From JAKOQB01 sp036824465 (GTDB taxonomy: Bacteria; Pseudomonadota; Gammaproteobacteria; Burkholderiales; Burkholderiaceae_F), in the NCBI GenBank assembly GCA_036824465.1, contig DAITAC010000149.1, positions 1 to 7,183 on the forward strand: a DNA stretch of 7,183 bases, read 5' to 3'. The notes under the pieces are model-generated. The model was given only the letters and a program-made list of their open reading frames with translations. It was not told where the DNA came from and did no database searches. Both the position numbers and the translations under genes were made by a program. Position 1 is the stretch's first letter. Every line of letters starts with the position of its first letter. Positions 1 through 6,614 of this stretch are shown one piece after another.

Positions 1-3000
1 CCGGTTGCAGGCGGCGCTTGACGGCCAGGTAGACCTTGACCATCTTCAGCACGCCTGGCGGCAGTTCGTCGCCCTGGGTGAGCTTCTTGCGCTTGTCTTC
101 GAACGCCTGGTCGAACTGGCGACGCTTGGCTTCGATCGACTCCTTCAGGCCCTCGAGCTGACCCGCCGCCGCCTCGTCTGACAGGCGGATGTCGAACCAG
201 TGGTACTTCTCGAGCGAATCGAGATAGTCCTTCGTGATCACGGTGCCCTTGGCGATCTTGCGTGGCCCGCCGGTCGCCTCCTTGCGCAGCATCAACTTCT
301 CGATCCGCGCAAATGCGTCACCTTCGACGATGCGAAGCTGGTCGTTCAGATCCTGACGGTAGCGCTTCAGCGCATCGTCGATGATCTGCTGCGCGCGCTT
401 GTCGCGCTCGATGCCTTCGCGCGTGAAGACCTGCACGTCGATCACGGTGCCGTTCATGCCCGACGGCACGCGCAGCGACGTGTCCTTCACGTCGCTCGCT
501 TTCTCGCCGAAGATCGCGCGCAGGAGCTTCTCTTCCGGCGTCAGCTGCGTTTCGCCCTTCGGTGTGACCTTGCCGACCAGCACGTCGCCGGCCTGCACTT
601 CGGCGCCGATGTAGACGATTCCCGATTCGTCGAGCCGCGCAAGTTGGTTCTCGGACAGATTCGAGATATCGCGCGTGATCTCTTCCGGTCCAAGCTTGGT
701 ATCGCGCGCGACGACATTGAGTTCCTCGATATGGATCGACGTGTAGCGGTCGTCGGAAACGACTTTCTCGGAGATCAGGATCGAATCCTCGAAGTTGTAG
801 CCGTTCCACGGCATGAACGCGACCAGCATGTTCTGGCCGAGCGCCAGTTCGCCCAGATCGGTCGACGCGCCGTCAGCGATCACGTCGCCCTTGGCAATCA
901 CGTCGCCCTTCTTGACGATCGGCGTCTGATTGATGTTCGTGTTCTGGTTCGAACGCGTGTACTTGACGAGGTTGTAGATGTCGACGCCGACTTCACCGGC
1001 GACGTTCTCATCCTCGTTGACGCGCACCACGATACGGTTGGCGTCCACGAAGTCGACGACGCCGCTGCGCAGCGCCTGCACCGTCGTGCCCGAGTCGACC
1101 GCGACCGTGCGCTCCACGCCGGTGCCGACAAACGGCTTCTCGGGACGCAGGCACGGTACCGCCTGCCGCTGCATGTTCGATCCCATCAACGCGCGGTTGG
1201 CGTCATCGTGCTCGAGGAAGGGAATCAGCGATGCCGCGACCGACACAATCTGCGACGGCGCCACGTCCATGTACTCGACCCGCTCGGGCGACATCAGCAC
1301 GAACTCGCCGGCCTGCCGGCACGAGACCAGCTCGTCGAGGAATTTACCGGTCTTGTCGAGCGGCGCATTCGCCTGCGCGATCACATATTTGCCTTCCTCG
1401 ATCGCCGACAGGTACGAGATCTCGTTGGTGACATGGCTCTTGCTCACCTTCCGATACGGCGTCTCGAGGAAGCCGTATTCGTTCAAACGCGCGTACAGCG
1501 ACATCGAGTTGATCAACCCGATGTTCGGACCTTCGGGTGTCTCGATCGGGCACACGCGTCCGTAGTGAGTCGGGTGCACATCGCGCACCTCGAACCCGGC
1601 GCGCTCGCGCGTCAGGCCGCCAGGTCCCAGGGCCGAGACGCGACGTTTGTGCGTGATCTCCGACAACGGATTGGTCTGGTCCATGAACTGGCTCAGCTGA
1701 GATGAGCCGAAGAATTCGCGAATGGATGCCGAGATCGGCTTGCTGTTGATCAGGTCGTGCGGCATGAGGTTTTCGGTCTCAGCCTGACCGAGGCGCTCGC
1801 GCACCGCACGTTCAACTCGTACGAGGCCAGCGCGGAACTGGTTTTCGGCCAGTTCGCCAACGCAGCGCACGCGCCGGTTGCCGAGGTGATCGATGTCATC
1901 GATCTCGCCGCGACCATTGCGCAGCTCAACCAGGACCTTCATCGTATCGATGATGTCCTCATGGGTAAGCACCATCGGACCAGTGATCTCAGCGCGACCG
2001 AAGCGGCTGTTGACTTTCATGCGACCGACGCGCGACAGGTCGTACGTATCGTCGTCGAAAAACAGGCGGCGAAAAAGCGTCTCGACTGCATCCTCGGTCG
2101 GCGGCTCGCCGGGGCGCATCATGCGATAGATCGCGATGCGCGCCGCCAGCTGATCGCCGGTCTCATCGATGCGCAGCGTGTTGGAGATAAAAGGCCCTTG
2201 GTCGAGATCGTTTGTGTAGATGGTGCGGATGTCCTTGACGCTGGCCGCCCGCAGCTTCTTCATCAGGTCTTCGGTAAGTTCTTCGTTCGCATGCGCGACC
2301 ACTTCGCCAGTCTCAGCGTCGACCACGTTGCCCGCCAGCACGCGCCCGAGCAGATAGTCCTCAGGCACCTCGATCCGCTTCATGCCCGCGGCTTCCATGT
2401 CGCGGATGTGCTTGGCATTGATGCGCTTGTCCTTGGCAACGACGACCTTGCCGGTCTTGTCGGCGATGTCAAAGCGCGCGATCTCGCCGCGCAGGCGCTC
2501 GGGAACGAGCTCCATGTAACCGCCCGTGTTGGACGCGAGGCTGAAACCATCAAAGGTGAAGAAGTGCGCCAGGATCTGCTCCGGCGTCAGTCCGATTGCC
2601 TTCAGAAGGATCGTCGCGGGCATCTTGCGGCGACGATCGACGCGGAAGTACAGGATGTCCTTGGGGTCGAATTCAAAATCGAGCCACGAGCCGCGATAGG
2701 GAATCACGCGCGCCGAGAACAGCAACTTTCCGCTCGAATGCGTCTTGCCCCGATCGTGCTCAAAGAAGACGCCCGGCGAGCGATGCAGCTGCGACACGAT
2801 CACGCGCTCAGTGCCGTTGATCACGAACGAGCCCGTGGTCGTCATGAGCGGAATCTCGCCCATGTAGACCTCCTGCTCTTTCACCTCCTTGACCGTTGGC
2901 TTGGCCGCCTCACGATCCATGATCACGAGCCGCACCTTTGCGCGCAGGGGTGACGCGTAGGTCAGGCCGCGCTGCTGACACTCCTTCACGTCAAACGGCG

Positions 3001-3244
3001 GCTCCCCGAGATTGAAGCCGCCAAACTCCAGCCGCGCCATCTGGTTGTGGCTGCTGATCGGGAAGATCGACAGGAACGCCGCCTGCAAGCCTTCCGGCTT
3101 GCGCTGTAACGGTGGAGTGTCGGCCTGCAGGAACTGCATGTAAGACTCGAGCTGGGTTGCCAGCAGAAAGGGCACTGCCTGGACAGCAGGCCGCTTGGCA
3201 AAGCTCTTGCGGATACGCTTCTTTTCGGTGAAGGAGTACGGCAT
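1..3244 (-). CDS. rpoB: DNA-directed RNA polymerase subunit beta, N-terminal 1081 codons (3' end outside window)
   Basis: Beta subunit of RNA polymerase; with beta' it forms the catalytic cleft for RNA synthesis. The protein begins MPYSFTEKKRIRKSFAKRP and the frame stays in register at every anchor I checked. Visible blocks include INGTERVIVSQLHRSPGVFF (lobe region), the rifampicin pocket GSSQLSQFMDQTNPLSEITH followed by KRRVSALGP, MPWNGYNFEDS with the acidic pair E819/D820 (E. coli E813/D814), and VYLAVKRRLQP at the left edge. The window stops just before the GDKMAGRHGNKG block that carries two active-site lysines. Numbering runs +6 relative to E. coli at residues 537 and 819 and about +19 at the edge, so roughly 13 extra residues lie between 820 and 1081, where beta subunits have a lineage-variable insertion. 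Family length in betaproteobacteria is about 1370, so about 290 residues are missing. The ATG is preceded by ACGGAG with 5 nt spacing to the start. It is transcribed with rplJL after a structured spacer; rpoC would be expected beyond the left edge. Confidence 0.98.
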   Translation of the reverse strand, partial: MPYSFTEKKRIRKSFAKRPAVQAVPFLLATQLESYMQFLQADTPPLQRKPEGLQAAFLSIFPISSHNQMARLEFGGFNLGEPPFDVKECQQRGLTYASPLRAKVRLVIMDREAAKPTVKEVKEQEVYMGEIPLMTTTGSFVINGTERVIVSQLHRSPGVFFEHDRGKTHSSGKLLFSARVIPYRGSWLDFEFDPKDILYFRVDRRRKMPATILLKAIGLTPEQILAHFFTFDGFSLASNTGGYMELVPERLRGEIARFDIADKTGKVVVAKDKRINAKHIRDMEAAGMKRIEVPEDYLLGRVLAGNVVDAETGEVVAHANEELTEDLMKKLRAASVKDIRTIYTNDLDQGPFISNTLRIDETGDQLAARIAIYRMMRPGEPPTEDAVETLFRRLFFDDDTYDLSRVGRMKVNSRFGRAEITGPMVLTHEDIIDTMKVLVELRNGRGEIDDIDHLGNRRVRCVGELAENQFRAGLVRVERAVRERLGQAETENLMPHDLINSKPISASIREFFGSSQLSQFMDQTNPLSEITHKRRVSALGPGGLTRERAGFEVRDVHPTHYGRVCPIETPEGPNIGLINSMSLYARLNEYGFLETPYRKVSKSHVTNEISYLSAIEEGKYVIAQANAPLDKTGKFLDELVSCRQAGEFVLMSPERVEYMDVAPSQIVSVAASLIPFLEHDDANRALMGSNMQRQAVPCLRPEKPFVGTGVERTVAVDSGTTVQALRSGVVDFVDANRIVVRVNEDENVAGEVGVDIYNLVKYTRSNQNTNINQTPIVKKGDVIAKGDVIADGASTDLGELALGQNMLVAFMPWNGYNFEDSILISEKVVSDDRYTSIHIEELNVVARDTKLGPEEITRDISNLSENQLARLDESGIVYIGAEVQAGDVLVGKVTPKGETQLTPEEKLLRAIFGEKASDVKDTSLRVPSGMNGTVIDVQVFTREGIERDKRAQQIIDDALKRYRQDLNDQLRIVEGDAFARIEKLMLRKEATGGPRKIAKGTVITKDYLDSLEKYHWFDIRLSDEAAAGQLEGLKESIEAKRRQFDQAFEDKRKKLTQGDELPPGVLKMVKVYLAVKRRLQP

Positions 3245-3300
3245 GGACGCTCCGTGCGGGAAAGCCTAGCGATGCACGCGCAGCGCGGACGAGGAAAACC

Positions 3301-3322
3301 GCACGGGCAAAGCTGCCCGCGC
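3301..3322 (-). other. Small hairpin in the rpoB leader
   Basis: In the mRNA, GCGCGGGCA pairs with TGCCCGTGC around a GCTT loop: nine pairs including one G-U, of which the inner six are Watson-Crick. It lies about 57 nt upstream of the rpoB start and does not cover the rpoB ribosome binding site. No U-tract follows, so it is not an intrinsic terminator. Its role is unknown; it may be a fortuitous structure in GC-rich DNA. Confidence 0.4.
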
Positions 3323-3357
3323 GGCAATACGCGTTCCGAGTTGTTCGTTCATCAGGG

Positions 3358-3411
3358 GAAGTCTTTGATTTGGGGATTGATCTGTGGAATCCAACCCAAA
3401 TCAAAGACTTC
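3358..3411 (-). repeat. Perfect 17-bp inverted repeat (long hairpin) between rplL and rpoB
   Basis: The arms at 3358-3374 and 3395-3411 are exact reverse complements, with a 20-nt loop. An inner stem (3374-3378 with 3388-3392) can extend the structure if a 3-nt bulge is allowed. The transcript therefore forms a long, mostly A/U-containing duplex, unlike the GC-rich surroundings. In E. coli the rplL-rpoB spacer contains a long stem cut by RNase III, downstream of an attenuator; by position this repeat is the likely equivalent. That function is inference. No U-tract follows the stem in the direction of transcription. Confidence 0.75.
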
Positions 3412-3413
3412 GG

Positions 3414-3440
3414 GGTCGGTGCGCCGATGGCGCACCGACC
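3414..3440 (-). terminator. Perfect 12-bp GC-rich hairpin after rplL, likely leaky attenuator
   Basis: The arms 3414-3425 and 3429-3440 pair perfectly around a 3-nt loop, starting 9 nt after the rplL stop codon. In the operon direction the stem is followed by CCCCGAAGTCTTT, a poor U-tract, so strong termination is not expected and rpoB can be reached by read-through. On the opposite strand the same stem is followed by TTTTCGTTCTTATTT, the usual form of an intrinsic terminator, so it could block antisense transcription. In E. coli an attenuator in this spacer lowers rpoB transcription relative to rplL; the same role here is inferred from position. Confidence 0.65.
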
Positions 3441-3449
3441 TTTTCGTTC

Positions 3450-3830
3450 TTATTTCACTTCAACTTTCGCGCCGGCGTCTTCCAGTTTCTTCTTGGCTGC
3501 ATCGGCGTCGGCCTTGTTCACGCCTTCCTTGACAGGCTTGGGCGCGCCGTCGACCAGGTCCTTGGCCTCTTTCAGGCCCAGACCAGTCAGCTCGCGCACG
3601 GCCTTGATCACGTTGACCTTGTTGGCCCCGGTCTCGGCCAGAACGACTGTGAATTCGGTCTTCTCTTCCACGGCCGGCGCGGCTGCGCCACCGGCTGGGG
3701 CCGCGACGGCCACGGCCGCGGCGGCGGCAGAAACGCCAAATTTCTCTTCCATCATCTTGATCAGCTCGCTGATCTCAAGGACGGACTTCGCTGCGATCGC
3801 GTCGAGGATTTCTTGATTCGAAAGTGCCAT
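3450..3830 (-). CDS. rplL: 50S ribosomal protein L7/L12
   Basis: L7/L12 forms dimers on the C-terminal helix of L10 and makes up the flexible stalk that recruits and stimulates the GTPase factors EF-Tu, EF-G, IF2 and RF3. The 126-residue protein shows the three expected parts: an N-terminal dimerisation helix region (1-33, MALSNQEILDAIAAKSVLEI onward), an Ala/Pro/Gly hinge at about 35-55, and the globular factor-binding domain from about 57 to the end (KTEFTVVLAETGANKVNVIK, then VRELTGLGLKEAKDLVDGAP and a C-terminal KLEDAGAKVEVK). Length is near the family norm of 120-130. The ATG has AGGAG six nt upstream. It lies 50 nt after rplJ and is followed by the hairpins before rpoB. Confidence 0.98.
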   Translation of the reverse strand: MALSNQEILDAIAAKSVLEISELIKMMEEKFGVSAAAAAVAVAAPAGGAAAPAVEEKTEFTVVLAETGANKVNVIKAVRELTGLGLKEAKDLVDGAPKPVKEGVNKADADAAKKKLEDAGAKVEVK

Positions 3831-3880
3831 TTGCTGCTCCTAATGCGTTGTGATTTCGGGGTTGCTTGACTGAATGCGGA

Positions 3881-4411
3881 TCAGGCAGCCGCCTTTTCCT
3901 TCGCGTCCCGCACAGCGGCGAGCGTACGAACGAAGCGAGACGGCACCTCGTTGAGCGTGCGGACGAATTGGCCGATCGGCGCCTGCATGGTCGCCATCAG
4001 CTTCGCCAGCAGCTCTTCGCGGCTCGGCATCGTGGCAAGTGCGGTGACACCCTTTTCGTCCATGACGTAGTTGGGCATCGCACCGGCTTTGACGACGAGC
4101 TTGTCGTTGCCTTTGGCGAAGTTCGCGATCACCTTGGCCGCAGCGACCGGGTCGGCACTGAAGCCGTACACCAGCGGGCCGACGAGTTTGTCGGCCAATC
4201 CGGAGAACGGCGTGCCCCCGACAGCGCGACGCGCCAGGGTGTTCTTGAGCACACGCAACTGGACACCATGTGCGCGCGCTTCCCTGCGCAGTTTGGTGAC
4301 CGACTCCACAGTCAGACCACGGTACTCGGCGACGACGATCGTCTGGGCCTTCGCCACAAGGGCGCAGACCTCGTCGACCATTGCCGCTTTCTCTTCTCGA
4401 TTGAGACCCAC
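3881..4411 (-). CDS. rplJ: 50S ribosomal protein L10, GTG start
   Basis: L10 anchors L7/L12 dimers to the L11-binding region of 23S rRNA, forming the base of the stalk. With the GTG start at 4411 the protein is 176 residues and opens MGLNREEKAAMVDEV, matching the way L10 proteins normally begin. It contains the rRNA-binding block VLKNTLARRAV at about 54-64 and an Ala/Lys-rich C-terminus on the helix that binds L7/L12. A longer frame back to a TTG at 4429 adds six residues (start-SGAST), but that TTG has no ribosome binding site, and the extension contains the Shine-Dalgarno GGAG (4420-4423) placed 8 nt before the GTG. The GTG is therefore preferred. It follows a 384-nt leader and is paired with rplL. 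Family knowledge suggests feedback repression by the L10-L12 complex on the leader. Confidence 0.96.
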   Translation of the reverse strand: MGLNREEKAAMVDEVCALVAKAQTIVVAEYRGLTVESVTKLRREARAHGVQLRVLKNTLARRAVGGTPFSGLADKLVGPLVYGFSADPVAAAKVIANFAKGNDKLVVKAGAMPNYVMDEKGVTALATMPSREELLAKLMATMQAPIGQFVRTLNEVPSRFVRTLAAVRDAKEKAAA

Positions 4412-4795
4412 GGTACTGGCTCCACTCAAAGGTGCTTAGCTCACGCCTTGCACCGGTTGCTAAACCGGCGACCGATGCGAGAGACCTTCGAGTTGCTCGC
4501 GCGAACGCTTCACAACGCAAATTCCCCTCTTCGGGACACCGTCTGCGCTGGATCAGAAACGTTGAGCGTTGAGTTCCGAGCAAGAAGCCCGACGCGCGTC
4601 ACCGAATTAAGGAGGGCGGCCCCATTGCGCCTTGTGTAACGCTCAGCGCGACGGCACAGCCCTCTCCCAGCGGTCTTTGACAACAGCGCATCCGTTTCGA
4701 ATCCTTCTCGACGTGACACGCAGCCCAAAGTCCTGAATGAGTCCGATCGTTCGGCCTCACCTTTTTCATGCCCGGTCGCAGCCGGGCGAGATTTC
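4412..4795 (-). promoter_or_regulatory. rplA-rplJ intergenic region, candidate L10 leader
   Basis: This is the longest gene-free stretch, 384 nt. Its rplJ-proximal part contains a stem CGCCGGTT/AACCGGTG closed by TAGC (plus-strand 4451-4470, one G-U), a weaker GCGAG/CTCGC stem at 4477-4500, and two crossing alternative pairings: TTAGC (4459-4463) with GCTAA (4436-4440), and GGTGC (4450-4454) with GCACC (4431-4435), the latter ending 7 nt before the GGAG of rplJ. Such a switchable structure fits the known autoregulation of rplJL by L10-(L12) complexes. Identification rests on position and structure, not on a covariance match. In E. coli a promoter for rplJ lies in this interval; I could not find a convincing -35/-10 pair on the minus strand here. 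Confidence 0.55.
4770..4787 (-). other. Hairpin just after the rplA stop codon
   Basis: GCCCGG and CCGGGC form a perfect 6-bp stem around a 6-nt loop, beginning 8 nt after the rplA stop. The RNA downstream reads ATGAAAAAGG, which has no U-tract, so it does not look like an intrinsic terminator. It may protect or process the 3' end of the rplKA message, or attenuate weakly before rplJ. That is inference. Confidence 0.45.
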
Positions 4796-5491
4796 CTATG
4801 CGCTCAACGTGGCGGGATCGACACGCACGCCGATGCCCATCGTCGATGAAACCGAGAGTTTCTTCAGAAAGATGCCCTTGACCGACGCTGGCTTCGATTT
4901 GTTCAGCGCATCGACGAGCGCCGTCATATTCGTCTTGAGCCGATCGACGTCAAAAGAGGCGCGGCCGATCGAACAATGCACGATGCCTTCCTTATTCGCA
5001 CGGAACTGAACCTGCCCGGCCTTTGCGTTCTTCACAGCGCCTGCAACATCCGGTGTTACGGTACCCACCTTCGGATTCGGCATCAATCCACGGGGGCCGA
5101 GAATCTGGCCCAGGCCGCCGACGACACGCATTGCATCGGGGGAAGCAATCACAACGTCGAATTCCATGAAACCGTCCTTGACCTTCGCGGCCAGGTCTTC
5201 AAACCCGACAATGTCCGCGCCCGCAGCTTTCGCCTCTTCGGCCTTTGCACCCTGTGTAAACACCGCCACGCGCACGGTCTTGCCCGTGCCTGCGGGCAGA
5301 ACGACCGCACCACGCACGGATTGGTCGGATTTCTTGGCGTCGATGCCCAGTACCACGGCAATATCGACAGACTCATCGAATTTGGCCGTCGCTGTGTCCT
5401 TCACCAACTTGAGCGCATCGACCAGTGCGTAACTCTTGTTCGCCTCTACTTTGGAGCGAATTCCCTTGGTGCGCTTGGACAGATGTGCCAT
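4796..5491 (-). CDS. rplA: 50S ribosomal protein L1
   Basis: L1 forms the mobile stalk at the E site of the large subunit and helps release deacylated tRNA; in bacteria it also represses translation of its own rplKA message. The 231-residue protein has family length. It begins MAHLSKRTKGIRSKVEANKS and carries the L1 signature region ILGPRGLMPNPKVGTVTPDV at 130-149, followed by KNAKAGQVQFRANKEGIVHC (154-173). The split domain I is formed by the two ends, with domain II in the middle. The ATG directly follows the rplK stop codon; its Shine-Dalgarno GGAGG lies inside the last rplK codons, 8 nt from the start, so translation is probably coupled. A hairpin follows the stop. Confidence 0.98.
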   Translation of the reverse strand: MAHLSKRTKGIRSKVEANKSYALVDALKLVKDTATAKFDESVDIAVVLGIDAKKSDQSVRGAVVLPAGTGKTVRVAVFTQGAKAEEAKAAGADIVGFEDLAAKVKDGFMEFDVVIASPDAMRVVGGLGQILGPRGLMPNPKVGTVTPDVAGAVKNAKAGQVQFRANKEGIVHCSIGRASFDVDRLKTNMTALVDALNKSKPASVKGIFLKKLSVSSTMGIGVRVDPATLSA

Positions 5492-5923
5492 CTACAGTCC
5501 CTCCACCGTAATGCCCATCGAACGCGCGCTGCCTGCGATCGTGCGCACGGCAGAGTCGAGATTGGCCGCGGTCAGATCGGGCATCTTGGCCTTGGCGATG
5601 TCCTCGGCCTGCCCACGCGTGATCTTGCCCACCTTGTCGGTATGCGGCTTCGGCGATCCTCTTTCGATCTTTGCCGCCTTCTTGATCAGCACCGTCGCCG
5701 GTGGCGTCTTCATCACAAAGGTGAAGCTCTTGTCTGCAAACGCAGTAATCACCACCGGAATCGGCAGGCCAGGTTCCATGCCCTGGGTCTGTGCGTTGAA
5801 CGCCTTGCAAAACTCCATGATGTTCAACCCGCGCTGACCGAGCGCAGGCCCGATCGGCGGCGATGGATTGGCTTTACCCGCTGGCACTTGCAGCTTGATA
5901 AAGCCGACAATTTTCTTTGCCAT
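5492..5923 (-). CDS. rplK: 50S ribosomal protein L11
   Basis: L11 binds helices 43-44 of 23S rRNA at the base of the stalk, contributes to factor-dependent GTP hydrolysis and is needed for RelA activation by uncharged tRNA. The protein is 143 residues. The N-terminal domain (1 to about 72) contains the proline-rich segment PSPPIGPALGQRG at 20-32, where thiostrepton-class antibiotics bind and resistance changes occur; the prolines are intact. The C-terminal rRNA-binding domain carries the family signature DLTAANLDSAVRTIAGSARS at 116-135. The ATG has AGAAGGA seven nt upstream. It is the first gene of the L11 operon unit, preceded by a 114-nt structured leader and directly abutting rplA. Confidence 0.98.
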   Translation of the reverse strand: MAKKIVGFIKLQVPAGKANPSPPIGPALGQRGLNIMEFCKAFNAQTQGMEPGLPIPVVITAFADKSFTFVMKTPPATVLIKKAAKIERGSPKPHTDKVGKITRGQAEDIAKAKMPDLTAANLDSAVRTIAGSARSMGITVEGL

Positions 5924-6037
5924 GTCAGCATCCTTCTGAGTTCAAGCGCGCTTTCGATTGCTCTACTGGCGCTCCTCATATCCGGGGTCATTTGCGCCGA
6001 CCCCTTCGCGTTGCCCCCATCTTGGGGACCTACCCGA
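5924..6037 (-). promoter_or_regulatory. rplK leader, candidate L1-binding autoregulatory site
   Basis: The transcript between nusG and rplK contains two hairpins: CCCCA/TGGGG with an AGA loop (6015-6027), and a perfect GGGGTC/GACCCC stem with a 9-nt loop (5984-6004). The loop of the second contains GGCGC (5994-5998), complementary to GCGCC downstream (5968-5972), so a pseudoknot or alternative fold is possible. In other bacteria L1 binds a leader that mimics its 23S site and represses rplK and rplA. Position supports this, but I could not match the L1 consensus with certainty. No convincing promoter was seen, though E. coli has one upstream of rplK. Confidence 0.5.
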
Positions 6038-6595
6038 TCAGACCTTTTCGACCTGACCGAATTCAAGATCAACTGGAGTCGATCGACCAAAGATGGTGAC
6101 CGACACGCGGACGCGATTCTTGTCGTAGTTGACCTCTTCAACGTTGCCGTTGAAGTCAGTGAAAGGACCGTCTTTTACGCGAACCATCTCGCCCACTTCG
6201 AACAGCACTTTCGGCCGTGGCTTCTCATAGCCTTCCTGCATCCGCAGCAGAATTTCATCGACCTCACGTTGCGGCAGCGGTGACGGACGATTCGCCGTAC
6301 CGCCTAGAAAACCGGTGACCTTGGGAGTGCTCTTGACCAGATGCCAGGCATCGTCGGTCATGTCCATCTCGACCAGCACATAGCCCGAATAAAGCCGTCG
6401 CTCCGAGATCGCCTTCTTGCCGCCCTTGACCTCGACGACCTCTTCGGTCGGCACGAGCACCCGACCGAAATGTGATTGCAGCCCGGCGCGATCGATGCGC
6501 TCCTGCAGCGTCTTCGCAACGCTCTTCTCCATGCCTGAATAGGCATGCACCACATACCAGCGCTTGGTTCCCGATGTTTGAGCCGCTTCAGTCAT
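6038..6595 (-). CDS. nusG: Transcription termination/antitermination factor NusG
   Basis: NusG binds RNA polymerase through its N-terminal domain and, through its C-terminal KOW domain, contacts either Rho or ribosomal protein S10, so it both promotes Rho termination and couples transcription to translation. The 185-residue protein has an NGN domain at about 10-120 (KRWYVVHAYSGMEKSVAKTL at 11-30, RRLYSGYVLVEMDMTDDAWH at 66-85) and a KOW domain from about 134 (EVGEMVRVKDGPFTDFNG). F169 in IFGRSTPVDLEF aligns with E. coli F165, a residue needed for S10 binding. Length is close to the 181 residues of E. coli. The start lies 19 nt after secE, with GAGG about 10 nt upstream; the secE-nusG pairing is typical. 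Confidence 0.98.
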   Translation of the reverse strand: MTEAAQTSGTKRWYVVHAYSGMEKSVAKTLQERIDRAGLQSHFGRVLVPTEEVVEVKGGKKAISERRLYSGYVLVEMDMTDDAWHLVKSTPKVTGFLGGTANRPSPLPQREVDEILLRMQEGYEKPRPKVLFEVGEMVRVKDGPFTDFNGNVEEVNYDKNRVRVSVTIFGRSTPVDLEFGQVEKV

Positions 6596-6614
6596 CGTTT
6601 CTTTGCCTCACCCA

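Noticed and set aside
200..1705. 501-codon open frame on the plus strand
   Set aside because: It lies wholly antisense to rpoB, whose protein sequence is clearly conserved in the opposite frame. Long antisense frames are common opposite GC-rich, strongly codon-biased genes, and the product (rich in R, H, D, L, V) resembles no family I know.
1757..2953. 398-codon open frame on the plus strand
   Set aside because: Also antisense to rpoB, with the same biased composition; no ribosome binding site or domain recognised.
1..3244. Possible frameshift in rpoB, because no complete open frame is seen there
   Set aside because: The frame is the same at all anchors checked (left edge, near 413, 782, 1208, 1634, 1871, 2207 and the start). 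The gene simply lacks its stop codon because it runs off the window.
3266..3352. 28-codon minus-strand frame in the rpoB leader, beginning MNEQLGTRIAAR
   Set aside because: No Shine-Dalgarno before its ATG and no recognisable leader-peptide feature such as a run of regulatory codons; probably chance.
3840..4583. 247-codon minus-strand frame overlapping rplJ
   Set aside because: It is out of frame with rplJ over its length and shows no recognisable protein; rplJ explains the region.
4591..4600. 10-bp palindrome GACGCGCGTC in the rplJ leader
   Set aside because: A short palindrome of alternating G/C is not remarkable in GC-rich DNA; no second copy or known operator match.
4676..4681. TTGACA on the plus strand, a perfect -35 box
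   Set aside because: No acceptable -10 element 16-18 nt downstream, and it points away from all genes in the window.
4976..6283. 435-codon open frame on the plus strand
   Set aside because: It crosses rplA, rplK and part of nusG on the opposite strand, including the non-coding rplK leader; a shadow of conserved genes.
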